Source: Halovulum sp039180525 (GTDB taxonomy: Bacteria > Pseudomonadota > Alphaproteobacteria > Rhodobacterales > Rhodobacteraceae). From it: a stretch of DNA of 32,168 bases. Of this stretch, positions 1-7,095 are shown piece after piece. The notes beneath the pieces are model-generated. The model had not been told where the DNA came from and did no database searches. It saw only the letters and a program-made list of their open reading frames with translations. Positions within the stretch are counted from its first letter, which is position 1, and the number at the start of each line of letters is the position of its first letter. The translations under genes were made by a program, and so were the position numbers. The stretch spans positions 1-32,168 of the forward strand of contig JBCDDF010000040.1 of NCBI GenBank assembly GCA_039180525.1. Direction: 5' to 3'.

Positions 1-2
1 AC

Positions 3-125
3 CTCCGACGCATCGGCGCACGGTCCTTCACGGACACGATCGATGCACTCACAGAAATCTGCGACCTCTTCCCGCCGGAAGAATGCTGGAACTACTTCAA
101 GGCTGCTGGATATGTCTCAGGTTAA
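3..125 (+). CDS. IS630-family transposase, C-terminal end only (cut by window edge)
   Basis: The reading frame entering from the left edge ends in TAA at 123-125 and encodes about 40 residues. These include SFTDTIDALTEICDLF and ECWNYFKAAGYVSG, which I recognise as the usual C-terminal tail of IS630-type transposases in alphaproteobacteria. The DDE catalytic core lies outside the window, so activity cannot be judged. The stop codon overlaps the stop of the convergent LysE-type gene (122-124), so the insertion sequence appears to end within or directly beside that gene. The terminal inverted repeat and TA target duplication could not be fixed with only one end visible. Confidence 0.75.
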   Translation, partial: LRRIGARSFTDTIDALTEICDLFPPEECWNYFKAAGYVSG

Positions 126-766
126 AAGTCGGGTGCTTTAGTAGACAATCCTGCACCAAGGGCTACAAACAGCCCACCGGACGCGTACGAAGTGCCTTTC
201 TTGATGCGTCTATCGACCACGCGCTTGCGAACCGAAACAGCCAGCCAAGCATACAGGGCATGAATGGAAAGGACGATTAGTGCGATTGTGAGAAACATCT
301 CTGAAAATTGAAGCCTCAAGGAGGTTGAAGGGTCCACGAACTGCGGAAGGAAAGCGGCTAGGAACACGACCGACTTCGGGTTCCCCGCAGAAACGAAGAA
401 AGCCTCTGCAAGTCGCTGTCTCAACCCGGGGATGCTGATCGCCTTTGAACTTCTTGAACCAAGCGGATTGGCACTGTCCCGATAGGTTGTGACAATAGTC
501 TTCAAGCCCAGAAAAACCAGGTATGTTGCCCCGAGGTATTTGATGGCTTTGAAAGCCACAGAATCCACCGTCATGAGCGCCCCGACGCCGGCCGCAACTG
601 CTCCGACAATGGCAAGCTGACAAAGCAGATTGGCGGCGATCACTGTGAGGATGGACTGGTATCCGTACCTCATAGCATGAGTAACAACCAACAGTACGTT
701 CGGACCGGGCGAGAGTGTCACTAAGACGTAAGCCACGAAAAACAATATCCAGGTTTCAAACGCCAT
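122..766 (-). CDS. LysE/RhtB-family amino-acid exporter
   Basis: A protein of 214 residues with the family layout: an N-terminal membrane segment followed by SPGPNVLLV, the SPGPN signature of LysE/RhtB exporters near residues 20-30, a charged middle loop, and hydrophobic segments to the C-terminus. Members export amino acids or related small molecules through the inner membrane; the substrate cannot be read from the sequence. ATG at 764-766 is chosen because GGAG lies 7 bases upstream; a TTG two codons earlier is less likely. The last residues (about TKAPDF) and the stop lie in DNA that may belong to the adjacent IS630 end, so the C-terminus may have been changed by the insertion. The length is normal for the family, and the gene may still work. 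Base composition is lower in G+C than the core genes to the right. Confidence 0.85.
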   Translation of the reverse strand: MAFETWILFFVAYVLVTLSPGPNVLLVVTHAMRYGYQSILTVIAANLLCQLAIVGAVAAGVGALMTVDSVAFKAIKYLGATYLVFLGLKTIVTTYRDSANPLGSRSSKAISIPGLRQRLAEAFFVSAGNPKSVVFLAAFLPQFVDPSTSLRLQFSEMFLTIALIVLSIHALYAWLAVSVRKRVVDRRIKKGTSYASGGLFVALGAGLSTKAPDF

Positions 767-1010
767 CTTCAAACTCCGATCACTTTCTTGAAACTAAGCA
801 GAGATCACTCTGGATAGCGATACCATATTTCAGAATAATACCTTCATTCGGGTTGCTACAACGGCAACTCCGTCCGCAAAGAAGACCCTTGAGCCCGATG
901 AACTGGATGACTTCTGTGCAGGAAAAAATCGACTTACGCAAAGGGTACATCAGTGCCCTGAATGAAGAAAAGCAGGCTTTGGAGTTCACAAAAACCGATA
1001 TTGTTCAGGG
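767..1010. other. Spacer with no recognised gene
   Basis: Between the exporter start and the decayed methyltransferase there are only short open frames on both strands. A plus-strand frame from 901 (beginning MNWMTSVQEKIDLRKG) reads like protein for about 40 codons. It has no convincing ribosome binding site and runs antisense into the methyltransferase remnant. I could not identify it. The exporter promoter should lie here. Confidence 0.4.
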
Positions 1011-1626
1011 TTACTTTGCGAACACCAAGGAAAAGCGGTTCTCGGCGCTTTGTCTGAGGCGATCGGTCAAAGGCCACGCCCGCATTCCACGCGTATAAAG
1101 CGGCGTAGGGTACAATTCGCACGCGAAAGAAAGACCCGCATCTTCGAACTTGCGGACCAAAGCCGTTTGCGTGAGGCCATCTCTGAAATGCAGGTTCTTC
1201 CGAATGGACATATTAGAGTTCACATCAGCAGCGCTTCGTGTTTCAACCGATGCGCTATCTAACAATGCTCTCATAACCGATCCCCCTCAAGTCTTCGGCG
1301 TCGCCTAGCAGACGGGGCCAACCTTGAACGGCCAGTTTGGTCTGTGCTCGTGTCAACATCGCCTCGGAGAAATCCAACCCTGTGACACTCGCTCCGAAAG
1401 AGCAAAGGAATTCACTGACCTCGCCCGTGCCACAGGCCAGATCAAGCGCATTTCGAGCCTGCAACGTTTCGTCCTCGCTCAGGTCAGCTGCTAATTAAAG
1501 GAGCCGTTGCCATTCCGGTTTTCCATATCTGTCCTCAATCAGATGCGAAGGACTTTCATCGAAGGTGTCTGCCCGTGCCGATCAATCGGCGCGAATTTCC
1601 TTCATCAGGTCAAAATCGGCGGTCAT
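1011..1626 (-). pseudogene. Decayed class I SAM-dependent methyltransferase, last gene of the siderophore operon
   Basis: The ATG at 1624-1626 overlaps the TGA of the ABC ATPase gene (ATGA), as expected for a translationally coupled fourth gene. The frame begins MTADFDLMKEIRAD and then meets TGA (1582-1584 region), where a Trp codon would fit. It continues DTFDESPSHLIEDRYG, meets TAA near 1497, and continues to the SAM-binding motif I, ALDLACGTGEVSEF, and VTGLDFSEAML. After GDAEDLRGI (about 1278) the frame ends at 1255. A second frame (ending at 1011) then gives LHFRDGLTQ and GMRAWPLTDRLRQSAENRF, which resemble the C-terminal tail of the same family. So two in-frame stops are combined with an internal deletion and a frame change; roughly the middle third is missing. 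It cannot give a working enzyme. Methyltransferases of this type often follow Fe-siderophore ABC genes in Rhodobacteraceae, but their substrate is not known to me. Confidence 0.75.
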
Positions 1627-2396
1627 GCGGGCAATCTTGCATCGACATAAAGCGCACCGCGCGTTGTGCGTTCAAGGTTGGTCTCAACGCGGTAGGTTTC
1701 GCCAATGTCTGGCAACGCCAAAATCGCTTCCGGAAGGCCATCCGCAAGGATCACACCATCCCTCAATAGCACCAATCGGTCGCAGAATTTGGCGGCCAGG
1801 TTCAGATCATGTAGCGCGGCGATGACGACAGGTTTCTTGCGGTCCATCTCGTTCCGGATTGACGTCATGATCGACAGTTGGTGGTGCAAGTCCAACGCGC
1901 TAGTGGGTTCATCAAGTAATATGACTTCGGGCGCACGCACAATAGTCTGCGCAACAGCCACCATTTGGGCCTGGCCCCCGCTCAGATCAGCGATGCCGCG
2001 GCTTGCGAGATGCGACAGCCCCAAGGCGTTCAACGTCTCTGAAACACGATCAAGGTTGTCGTCTTCCACCCGCCAACCTGTGGTCTGTTTCAGGGCCAGC
2101 AGCACACTTTCAAAGACGGTCAGCAGTGCGTTGCAGCCAAACGCTTGCGGCATGTAGGCCACCCGCCGCGCCCTGTCTTTGCGGCGCAGGTGGGTGACGT
2201 ATTCGCCGTTGATGGTAATCTGGCCATGGGTCGGCGTAATCAGACCCGCCAAGGTCTTGAACAGCGTTGACTTACCTGCGGCGTTAGGGCCGATCAGCCC
2301 CACAAACGCCCCGCCTCCGATATCTGGTACAGACACCTCATGCAGGATTTCGGTTCTACCGTACCCGGCCCTGAGGGATTGGATGTTCAGGGTCAT
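1623..2396 (-). CDS. Iron-siderophore (FecCD-type) ABC importer, ATP-binding protein
   Basis: A protein of 257 residues with all parts of an ABC ATPase: Walker A GPNAAGKST (36-44), Q-loop region YMPQAFG (81-87), signature LSGGQAQ (138-144), Walker B VILLDEP (158-164) and the switch histidine in AALHDLNLA. The family is the FepC/FhuC/BtuD type that powers uptake of ferric siderophores, haem or cobalamin. The start ATG overlaps the permease stop (ATGA), so the two are translationally coupled. The gene's own stop overlaps the ATG of the decayed methyltransferase. It works at the inner membrane with the permease and binding protein encoded upstream. All nucleotide-handling motifs are intact. The exact ligand is not fixed by the sequence. 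Confidence 0.93.
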   Translation of the reverse strand: MTLNIQSLRAGYGRTEILHEVSVPDIGGGAFVGLIGPNAAGKSTLFKTLAGLITPTHGQITINGEYVTHLRRKDRARRVAYMPQAFGCNALLTVFESVLLALKQTTGWRVEDDNLDRVSETLNALGLSHLASRGIADLSGGQAQMVAVAQTIVRAPEVILLDEPTSALDLHHQLSIMTSIRNEMDRKKPVVIAALHDLNLAAKFCDRLVLLRDGVILADGLPEAILALPDIGETYRVETNLERTTRGALYVDARLPA

Positions 2397-3454
2397 GACA
2401 ATCTCTCTCGCCGTGTGCTGAGGATGATCGAGATAAACACCGGCACACCAATAAGCGAGGTGATGATGCCAATGGGATAGATAATGCCCGGCGTGATCGA
2501 CTTTGAGATCAGCGAGGTCAGTGACAGCACCAGTGCGCCCACCAGCGCCGAAAGCGGGACAAAGTAGCGTTGATCCTCACCCACCAGCAGTCGCGCGATA
2601 TGGGGGCCAACCAGGCCGACAAAACCGACGGTCCCGACGAAGGACACCGCTGTTGCGGCGAGAAACGAGATGCAGATCAGCATTTCAACCCGCAGTCGCG
2701 CAACATCGACACCCATGCTTTCGGCGGTTGCCTCCCCCATCCGCAGGGCCGTCATGGGCCATGTGCGCATCAAGCTAAATGGGATAGCGACGGCCAAAAG
2801 CATCGCGCCGAGCGAGATTTTCTCCCAACTCGCACGACCCAAAGACCCCATCATCCAGAACACGATGCGTGCGATTTGGTCTTCAGACGCCATATATTGC
2901 ATTAACGCCAGCAGGGCCGAGAACGTGAAGAAAATCGCGATCCCAAAAAGGATCATCGTCTCTGACCCAACGCCTTTCAGGCGCGTTGCGAACAAGATGA
3001 ACCCACATGTCGCGAGTGCAAAGACAAAGGCATTCATAGTCACCAGAAGCGGCCCGACAGCGGGGACGATGCTGAATCCCAAAACTATGGCGAGAGACGC
3101 GCCGAAACTGGCAGCGGCGGAAACACCAAGCGTGAAGGGTTCGGCGAGAGGGTTGTTCAAGATCGTTTGCATCTGAGCCCCCGCGACGGCCAAAAGCGCG
3201 CCCACGAGCACAGCCGTGATGGCTACAGGCAGTCTGTAATCCCAGACGATCACTTTCAGCCGGACGCCATGTGACTGTGGATCGACAAACACGTCAAACA
3301 CCGTCGAAAGCGGGTAGTTGCCCGGACCTGTCGCGACATCCAGAAAGAAGCTGAGTGCAAGCAGCCCACAGACCGCAGCAATCATGCCATACCGCCGCAT
3401 GATCTGCGCAGCATAGGCCCGCCGCATGTCCGCGGCGTTTATGTCGATTGTCAA
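2393..3454 (-). CDS. Iron-siderophore ABC importer, FecCD-type permease
   Basis: A protein of 353 residues with about ten hydrophobic segments, in the BtuC/FecCD family. Typical family stretches are visible: GAQMQTILNNPLAEPFTLG (about residues 92-110) and GFVGLVGPHIARLL (about 275-288), the cytoplasmic loop that docks on the ATPase. Only one permease gene is present, so the channel would be a homodimer as in BtuC. The start is a TTG at 3452-3454, supported by GGAGGG about 7-8 bases upstream; no ATG with a better site exists before the conserved region. A 22-base perfect palindrome separates this gene from the binding-protein gene upstream, while its 3' end overlaps the ATPase gene. It imports the ligand delivered by the periplasmic protein across the inner membrane. 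Confidence 0.92.
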   Translation of the reverse strand: MTIDINAADMRRAYAAQIMRRYGMIAAVCGLLALSFFLDVATGPGNYPLSTVFDVFVDPQSHGVRLKVIVWDYRLPVAITAVLVGALLAVAGAQMQTILNNPLAEPFTLGVSAAASFGASLAIVLGFSIVPAVGPLLVTMNAFVFALATCGFILFATRLKGVGSETMILFGIAIFFTFSALLALMQYMASEDQIARIVFWMMGSLGRASWEKISLGAMLLAVAIPFSLMRTWPMTALRMGEATAESMGVDVARLRVEMLICISFLAATAVSFVGTVGFVGLVGPHIARLLVGEDQRYFVPLSALVGALVLSLTSLISKSITPGIIYPIGIITSLIGVPVFISIILSTRRERLS

Positions 3455-3477
3455 AGGTAGCCCTCCAGAGGCAGGAA

Positions 3478-3499
3478 CGGCTCCGCGATCGCGGAGCCG
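3478..3499 (-). promoter_or_regulatory. Perfect 22-base palindrome between binding-protein and permease genes
   Basis: The sequence from CGGCTCCGCG through its exact complement forms an 11-base-pair arm palindrome with no unpaired loop if extruded. In RNA the central ATCG would form the loop of a strong hairpin. It lies 15 bases after the binding-protein stop and just before the permease ribosome binding site. There is no T-run, so it is more likely to stabilise the upstream mRNA 3' end or to give partial termination than to stop transcription fully. That would give more binding protein than transporter, as is usual in ABC operons. Confidence 0.55.
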
Positions 3500-3514
3500 C
3501 GGGAATTGGTGCGG

Positions 3515-4669
3515 TTAGCCGCCTGCCTCAAGGCTTCCCCAAAAGACGCCAGAGTAATCAATGGGCAAGAACTTGTCGTGAAGTTCTGTCATTGTCGCAT
3601 CTGGGTCGACATCCTCAAACAGATCCGGGTGCAGCCACTTCGCAAAAGCTTGCATGGCCACAAAGTGATAGGGGCTATTGTAGAACTGGTGATAGACGGA
3701 GTGGAACCGCCCGTTCTTGACGGCTGACAATTCGGGCCAGCCTTCACGTGCCGCAAGGGCGCCAAGCCTGTCTTGCACGGCGGCTTCATCCGCCTCATAG
3801 CCAAACAGAACGGCGGTTGTCGCGGGATTGGCTTCGGCCCAGTTGGCGCCTGTGCCGATAATGACATCGGGATCGTCTGCAAAGATCGCTTCCAGACTGA
3901 CAGCTGTTGAGAAGCCCGGCGATTTCAGCGAGCCCCAATTGATCCCACCGGACAGATCAACCAAACGGCCCAGATTGGCCGCGCCAAAGGTGCTGCAACA
4001 CTTCGCAGGGTTATAGCCTGCGGCCCGTTCGATGAAGACAATCGGACGATCTTCATCCGCTATGCCCTGCACCCGCGAATAGATCAGCTTCATCTGCGCC
4101 TGGTAGTAGTCGCCAAAGGCGTCCGCCTCATCCCGCCGGTCGAAGATACGCCCCAAAAGCTGGATGCTCGGCACGGTGTTCTGCGTTGGGTCCTGTCGAA
4201 AATCAACAAAGACAGTAGCGACCCCAGCCTCTTCCAGCTTGTCGATGATCCCGCTTTCCTGTGCTTTCAGAAGATTGCCGAGGTTCATCAACACGACCTC
4301 AGTCCCAAGCGAGATCACGGCCTCCAGATTCCATTCGTCGGTATAGGGACTGCCGAAGCTGGGGATATCTGCAGCCTCTGGGAAGGCGGCCTGATATTTG
4401 CGATAGGCATCTGGATCGAAGTTGATCATGTCATCCTTCCAGCCAACAATTCGCTGGAACGGGTTGTCTTGATCGAGAAGCGCGATCGAATAGATCATGC
4501 GCCCTTCGCCAATGACAACTTTGGACGGATTCTTTTCAACTTCGACAACGCGTCCTGCGATGTCGGTTACGGTTATCGTCTCTGCATTGGCGGACGTGGC
4601 AGACGCTATGGTAAGCGTAATAGCTGCGGCAGCGGAGCAAAGACCCCGCGTCAGTGACCTGACATTCAT
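3515..4669 (-). CDS. Iron-siderophore ABC importer, periplasmic binding protein
   Basis: A protein of 384 residues starting MNVRSLTRG. A signal peptide of about 29 residues (hydrophobic core AAAAITLTIASA, cleavage after SANA) is followed by ITVTDIAGRVVEVEKNP, the common opening of FepB/FhuD-type iron-complex binding proteins. Two lobes follow, with VISLGTEVVLMN in the first. Start choice: ATG at 4667-4669 has AGGAGA about 5-6 bases upstream. A longer frame begins at 4720 but would place 17 unlikely residues before the signal peptide. It is the first gene of the operon binding protein-permease-ATPase-(decayed methyltransferase). No TonB-dependent receptor or siderophore synthesis gene is in view, so the substrate (ferric siderophore, haem or similar) is inferred only from the family. 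The upstream palindrome suggests iron control. Confidence 0.9.
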   Translation of the reverse strand: MNVRSLTRGLCSAAAAITLTIASATSANAETITVTDIAGRVVEVEKNPSKVVIGEGRMIYSIALLDQDNPFQRIVGWKDDMINFDPDAYRKYQAAFPEAADIPSFGSPYTDEWNLEAVISLGTEVVLMNLGNLLKAQESGIIDKLEEAGVATVFVDFRQDPTQNTVPSIQLLGRIFDRRDEADAFGDYYQAQMKLIYSRVQGIADEDRPIVFIERAAGYNPAKCCSTFGAANLGRLVDLSGGINWGSLKSPGFSTAVSLEAIFADDPDVIIGTGANWAEANPATTAVLFGYEADEAAVQDRLGALAAREGWPELSAVKNGRFHSVYHQFYNSPYHFVAMQAFAKWLHPDLFEDVDPDATMTELHDKFLPIDYSGVFWGSLEAGG

Positions 4670-4728
4670 GGGTCTCTCCTTGATGATGTGGCGGCAAACG
4701 CCGCTCACCGGGTGGAGCAAATATTAGC

Positions 4729-4743
4729 TGACAGAAATTGTCA
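4729..4743 (-). promoter_or_regulatory. Putative iron-responsive operator (RirA-type TGA-N9-TCA palindrome)
   Basis: On the minus strand the sequence TGACAATTTCTGTCA is a palindrome with 5-base arms (TGACA/TGTCA) and fits the TGA-N9-TCA pattern reported for RirA iron boxes in alphaproteobacteria. It lies about 60 bases upstream of the binding-protein start. A TTGACA hexamer (4739-4744) overlaps the palindrome and a TAATAT lies 12 bases further on. The spacing is too short for a normal sigma-70 pair, so I do not fix the promoter exactly. The role is inferred from position and pattern. Confidence 0.5.
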
Positions 4744-5037
4744 ACTTAGTGATGAATGTCAGTCTCCATCGCAGCGCCGCACAAGGTCTGTTTCGCAGCA
4801 TAAGTTACTTTGGGCTCAATCTGGGATTTCGCCGCCGGCGTCTATGAATGGCAGGTTCGGTGCTTCGCGGCCATTCGTCGCGTAGCAGGGCCCGTCTCCC
4901 GCGACTTTCCCGACGATGGCGACGACAACCCAGTTTCGCCAACAAATGACCGGACTACGGGGGCACTGTGAGCGTGTGTAGGGGTAAAGCGATGCCGCTC
5001 TCACCGTAAGTCTCCGCCCGGCTTTACCGGGCTTGCG
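4744..5037. other. Junction region with no recognised gene
   Basis: About 300 bases between the importer promoter and the recombinase fragment. Open frames on either strand are short or are antisense shadows, and no protein family was recognised. One small hairpin is visible at 5016-5032 (arms GCCCGG/CCGGGC, loop CTTTA) without a T-run. It probably represents rearranged island DNA. Confidence 0.4.
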
Positions 5038-5463
5038 ATGGTACAGGGCGCCAGATGGTTCGACGCCAAAGTGGGGCTGGAACAGGACTTCAACTCGCTC
5101 GATGCACAACGCGGGGCCTGCGCGGCATTCATCGCCAATCAAAGCCACAAGGGCTGGGTGCTGGTCAAAGGGCGCTATGATGATGGTAGAATCTCGGGCG
5201 GGCATCTGGATCGCCCGGCACTCCTGCGCCTGATGGATGATGTCGAGGCAGGCCGCGTCGACCGGATCATCGTCTACAAGATCGATCGGCTGACACGGTC
5301 GCTTACGGACTTTGCGAAACTGGCGGACCGGCTCGACGCGGCAGGGGCGTCGTTCGTCTCGGTCACTCAGGCGTTCAATACGGCGACCAGCATGGGGCGG
5401 CTCACGCTGAACGTGCTCTTGTCCTTCGCCCAGTTCGAGCAGGAAGTGACCGCCGAGCGCATT
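5038..5463 (+). pseudogene. Serine recombinase (resolvase/invertase) catalytic-domain fragment
   Basis: From 5074 the frame gives GLEQDFNSLDAQ, then YDDGRISGGHLDRPAL, VDRIIVYKIDRLTRS, SVTQAFNTATSMGRL and LLSFAQFEQEVTAERI. This is the catalytic domain of large serine recombinases and DNA invertases, including the conserved Arg residues of YKIDRLTR. The first 15 or so residues, which carry the nucleophilic serine in the YTRKS-like motif, are absent; unrelated sequence (WFDAKV) stands in their place. After AERI (about 5463) the homology stops and the frame runs on into the tRNA-Ser gene antisense, so the DNA-binding C-terminal part is missing too. It cannot be active. It most likely marks an old integration or deletion at the tRNA-Ser gene 120 bases away. 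Confidence 0.8.
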
Positions 5464-5585
5464 TGGACGAAAGCGCTGGCAATCGGGTATCAATGTCGGT
5501 CTCTGGATGCACCACCAGCCACTAATCCCGGAAATGCGGGACTATTCTGGCGCCGGCGGAAATCGACTGGCGAGGCAGAACTGTG

Positions 5586-5675
5586 TGGCGGAGAGACAGG
5601 GATTCGAACCCTGGGTGCCCTCGCGGGCACAACGGTTTTCGAGACCGCCCCGTTCGACCACTCCGGCACCTCTCC
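5586..5675 (-). tRNA. tRNA-Ser (anticodon CGA)
   Basis: A 90-base class II tRNA reading on the minus strand from GGAGAGG at 5675. The acceptor arms GGAGAGG/TCTCTCC pair (last pair G-T), followed by discriminator G and an encoded CCA (5586-5588). The anticodon arm has loop CTCGAAA, giving anticodon CGA for UCG serine codons. A long variable arm (GTGCCCGCGAGGGCACC region) and the T arm CAGGG TTCGAAT CCCTG complete it, and the long variable arm is typical of tRNA-Ser. The accessory block ends just downstream of its 3' end, which fits use of this gene as an integration site, though I saw no duplicated tRNA 3' end at the far side. Confidence 0.95.
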
Positions 5676-5779
5676 GCGCTGGCGTGTCGCCTGGGGCGGG
5701 TGTTTAGGCATCGTGTCGGCGTGGCGCAAGGAAGAATTGGCGCCTTTGCCCGCGGCGTTCGCCGGATCCGGCTTTGGTG

Positions 5780-5808
5780 TTGACTTGGCGCGCGGCCGGA
5801 CCCATACA
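5780..5808 (+). promoter_or_regulatory. Possible sigma-70 promoter for rplU-rpmA
   Basis: TTGACT (5780-5785) and CATACA (5803-5808) are separated by 17 bases. They lie in the 270-base gap between the divergent tRNA-Ser and rplU genes, leaving a leader of about 130 bases before rplU. The -35 is good and the -10 is weak, as often in this high-G+C group. It is judged by eye only. Confidence 0.3.
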
Positions 5809-5945
5809 CCGGGCCTCGACAACGCCCGCATTTCGCGGGTGTTGATGTCTTCGCGGGGCTGAGCCCTGCGCGCTGTCCCAGGCGCCGACAGGCATGAACC
5901 GCGCAGGCGGGCCGCAGGACGCGACAAAGAAAAAGGAATGCGCGC

Positions 5946-6656
5946 ATGTTCGCGGTGCTGAAGACGGGCGGCAAGCAATACAAAGTCGCCGTCGACGATA
6001 CTTTCGCAGTGGAAAAACTGGCCGCCGCCCCGGGCGAGACGGTGCAGTTCAACGACGTGCTGATGCTGGGCGGCGACACGCCGACCGTAGGCGCGCCGCT
6101 GATCGCGGGCGCTGCCGTACAGGCAGAGGTTCTGGACCAGTTCAAGGGCCCCAAGACGATTTCGTTCAAGAAGCGTCGGCGCAAGCATTCCTCGCAGCGC
6201 AAGCGCGGCCATCGCCAGCCGCTAACCATGGTGCGGATCACCGAGATCCTTACTTCGGGCGGGGACAAGACCGGTATCAAGGCCGCGACCGGCAAGGGTG
6301 CGATCCCCGACGCTGCACCCGCGGCGGACAAGCCCAAGGCGGCCAAGGCCAAACCCAAGGCCGAGAAGCCGGCGGCTGAGCCGCAGGCGGCAACCGCGAC
6401 CACGGCGACCACAGCGGCCCCGGACAATCTGCTGAAGGCGCCGAAGGGTGATGCGGATGATCTGAAAAAGATCACAGGCGTCGGCCCTAAACTGGAGAAC
6501 ACGCTGAACGAGGTCGGCGTCTATCACTTCTGGCAGATCGCGGCCTGGGGCCCCGAAGACGTGGCACACATGGACGATCTGCTGTCCTTCAAGGGCCGGA
6601 TCGACCGGGACGGCTGGATCGACCAGGCAAAGGCCTTCGCGGCCGAGACCGAGTGA
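5946..6656 (+). CDS. rplU: Ribosomal protein L21 with helix-hairpin-helix C-terminal extension
   Basis: Residues 1 to about 104 are a complete bacterial L21 (MFAVLKTGGKQYKV at the start, KKRRRKHSSQRKRGHRQ in the rRNA-binding part, TMVRITEI near the end). L21 binds 23S rRNA in the large subunit. An Ala/Lys/Pro-rich linker follows (about 105-160), then from about 168 a domain with DDLKKITGVGPKLENTLNE and FKGRIDRDGWIDQAKAFA. This is a helix-hairpin-helix fold of the kind found at the end of several alphaproteobacterial proteins, including NADH dehydrogenase subunit E. The total of 236 residues is more than twice the usual 103; the extension is common in Rhodobacteraceae. rpmA follows 10 bases later. 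AGGA upstream of the ATG serves as ribosome binding site. Confidence 0.96.
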   Translation: MFAVLKTGGKQYKVAVDDTFAVEKLAAAPGETVQFNDVLMLGGDTPTVGAPLIAGAAVQAEVLDQFKGPKTISFKKRRRKHSSQRKRGHRQPLTMVRITEILTSGGDKTGIKAATGKGAIPDAAPAADKPKAAKAKPKAEKPAAEPQAATATTATTAAPDNLLKAPKGDADDLKKITGVGPKLENTLNEVGVYHFWQIAAWGPEDVAHMDDLLSFKGRIDRDGWIDQAKAFAAETE

Positions 6657-6666
6657 GGAGAGAGAC

Positions 6667-6936
6667 ATGGCACACAAGAAAGCAGGTGGTTCCTCTCGCA
6701 ACGGGCGCGACAGCGCCGGGCGTCGGTTGGGCGTCAAGAAATTCGGCGGAGAGGCCGTGATCCCGGGCAATATCATCGTGCGCCAGCGCGGCACCAAATG
6801 GTGGCCGGGCGAGGGTGTGGGCATGGGCCGCGATCACACGATCTTTGCCACCGACACCGGTAAAGTGACGTTTCACAAGGGTCTGAAGGGCCGCACCTTC
6901 ATCTCCGTCACGCCAATGGCGAAAGCCGCCGAATAG
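6667..6936 (+). CDS. rpmA: Ribosomal protein L27
   Basis: A protein of 89 residues beginning MAHKKAGGSSRNGRDS, the classical L27 N-terminus that reaches into the peptidyl-transferase centre, followed by RRLGVKKFGGEAVIPGNI and VRQRGTKWWPG. No cleavable N-terminal extension of the Firmicutes type is present. It lies 10 bases after rplU with GAGGAGAG as ribosome binding site, so the pair is one transcript ended by the terminator at 6963-6991. Length and sequence are normal. Confidence 0.97.
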   Translation: MAHKKAGGSSRNGRDSAGRRLGVKKFGGEAVIPGNIIVRQRGTKWWPGEGVGMGRDHTIFATDTGKVTFHKGLKGRTFISVTPMAKAAE

Positions 6937-6962
6937 GCCGACGTCCCGTTTCGGAATTTGGG

Positions 6963-6991
6963 GGGATCGGCCGGCGGGCCGGTCCCTTTTT
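6963..6991 (+). terminator. Rho-independent terminator of rplU-rpmA
   Basis: A 10-base-pair stem (GGGATCGGCC with GGCCGGTCCC, one T-G pair) and loop GGCG are followed directly by TTTTT at 6987-6991. It lies 27 bases after the rpmA stop. This separates the ribosomal pair from the exporter-GNAT-obgE set. Confidence 0.85.
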
Positions 6992-7095
6992 CGTTTCGCG
7001 AAAGGTCCGGCCCGAAAGGGGTCAAAGGATCGGACGCATGAGACACGGCAGGGATCATCCGACACGGCGTCTTCGGCCCCGGGCAGGGGGCGGCG

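Noticed and set aside
5016..5032. GCCCGG-CTTTA-CCGGGC hairpin as a terminator
   Set aside because: It is short, lacks a T-run and has no gene ending before it.
4816..5493. A 225-codon minus-strand frame over the recombinase fragment
   Set aside because: It is mostly antisense to the recognised recombinase domain, and its remaining part has no family resemblance.
5583..5783. A plus-strand frame starting MWRRDRDSNPGCPRG over the tRNA-Ser
   Set aside because: It is the antisense reading of tRNA-Ser(CGA), a well-known source of false proteins.
5463..5862. Extension of the recombinase frame to 274 codons as one protein
   Set aside because: Family resemblance stops at about 5463, and the rest reads through the tRNA gene in antisense.
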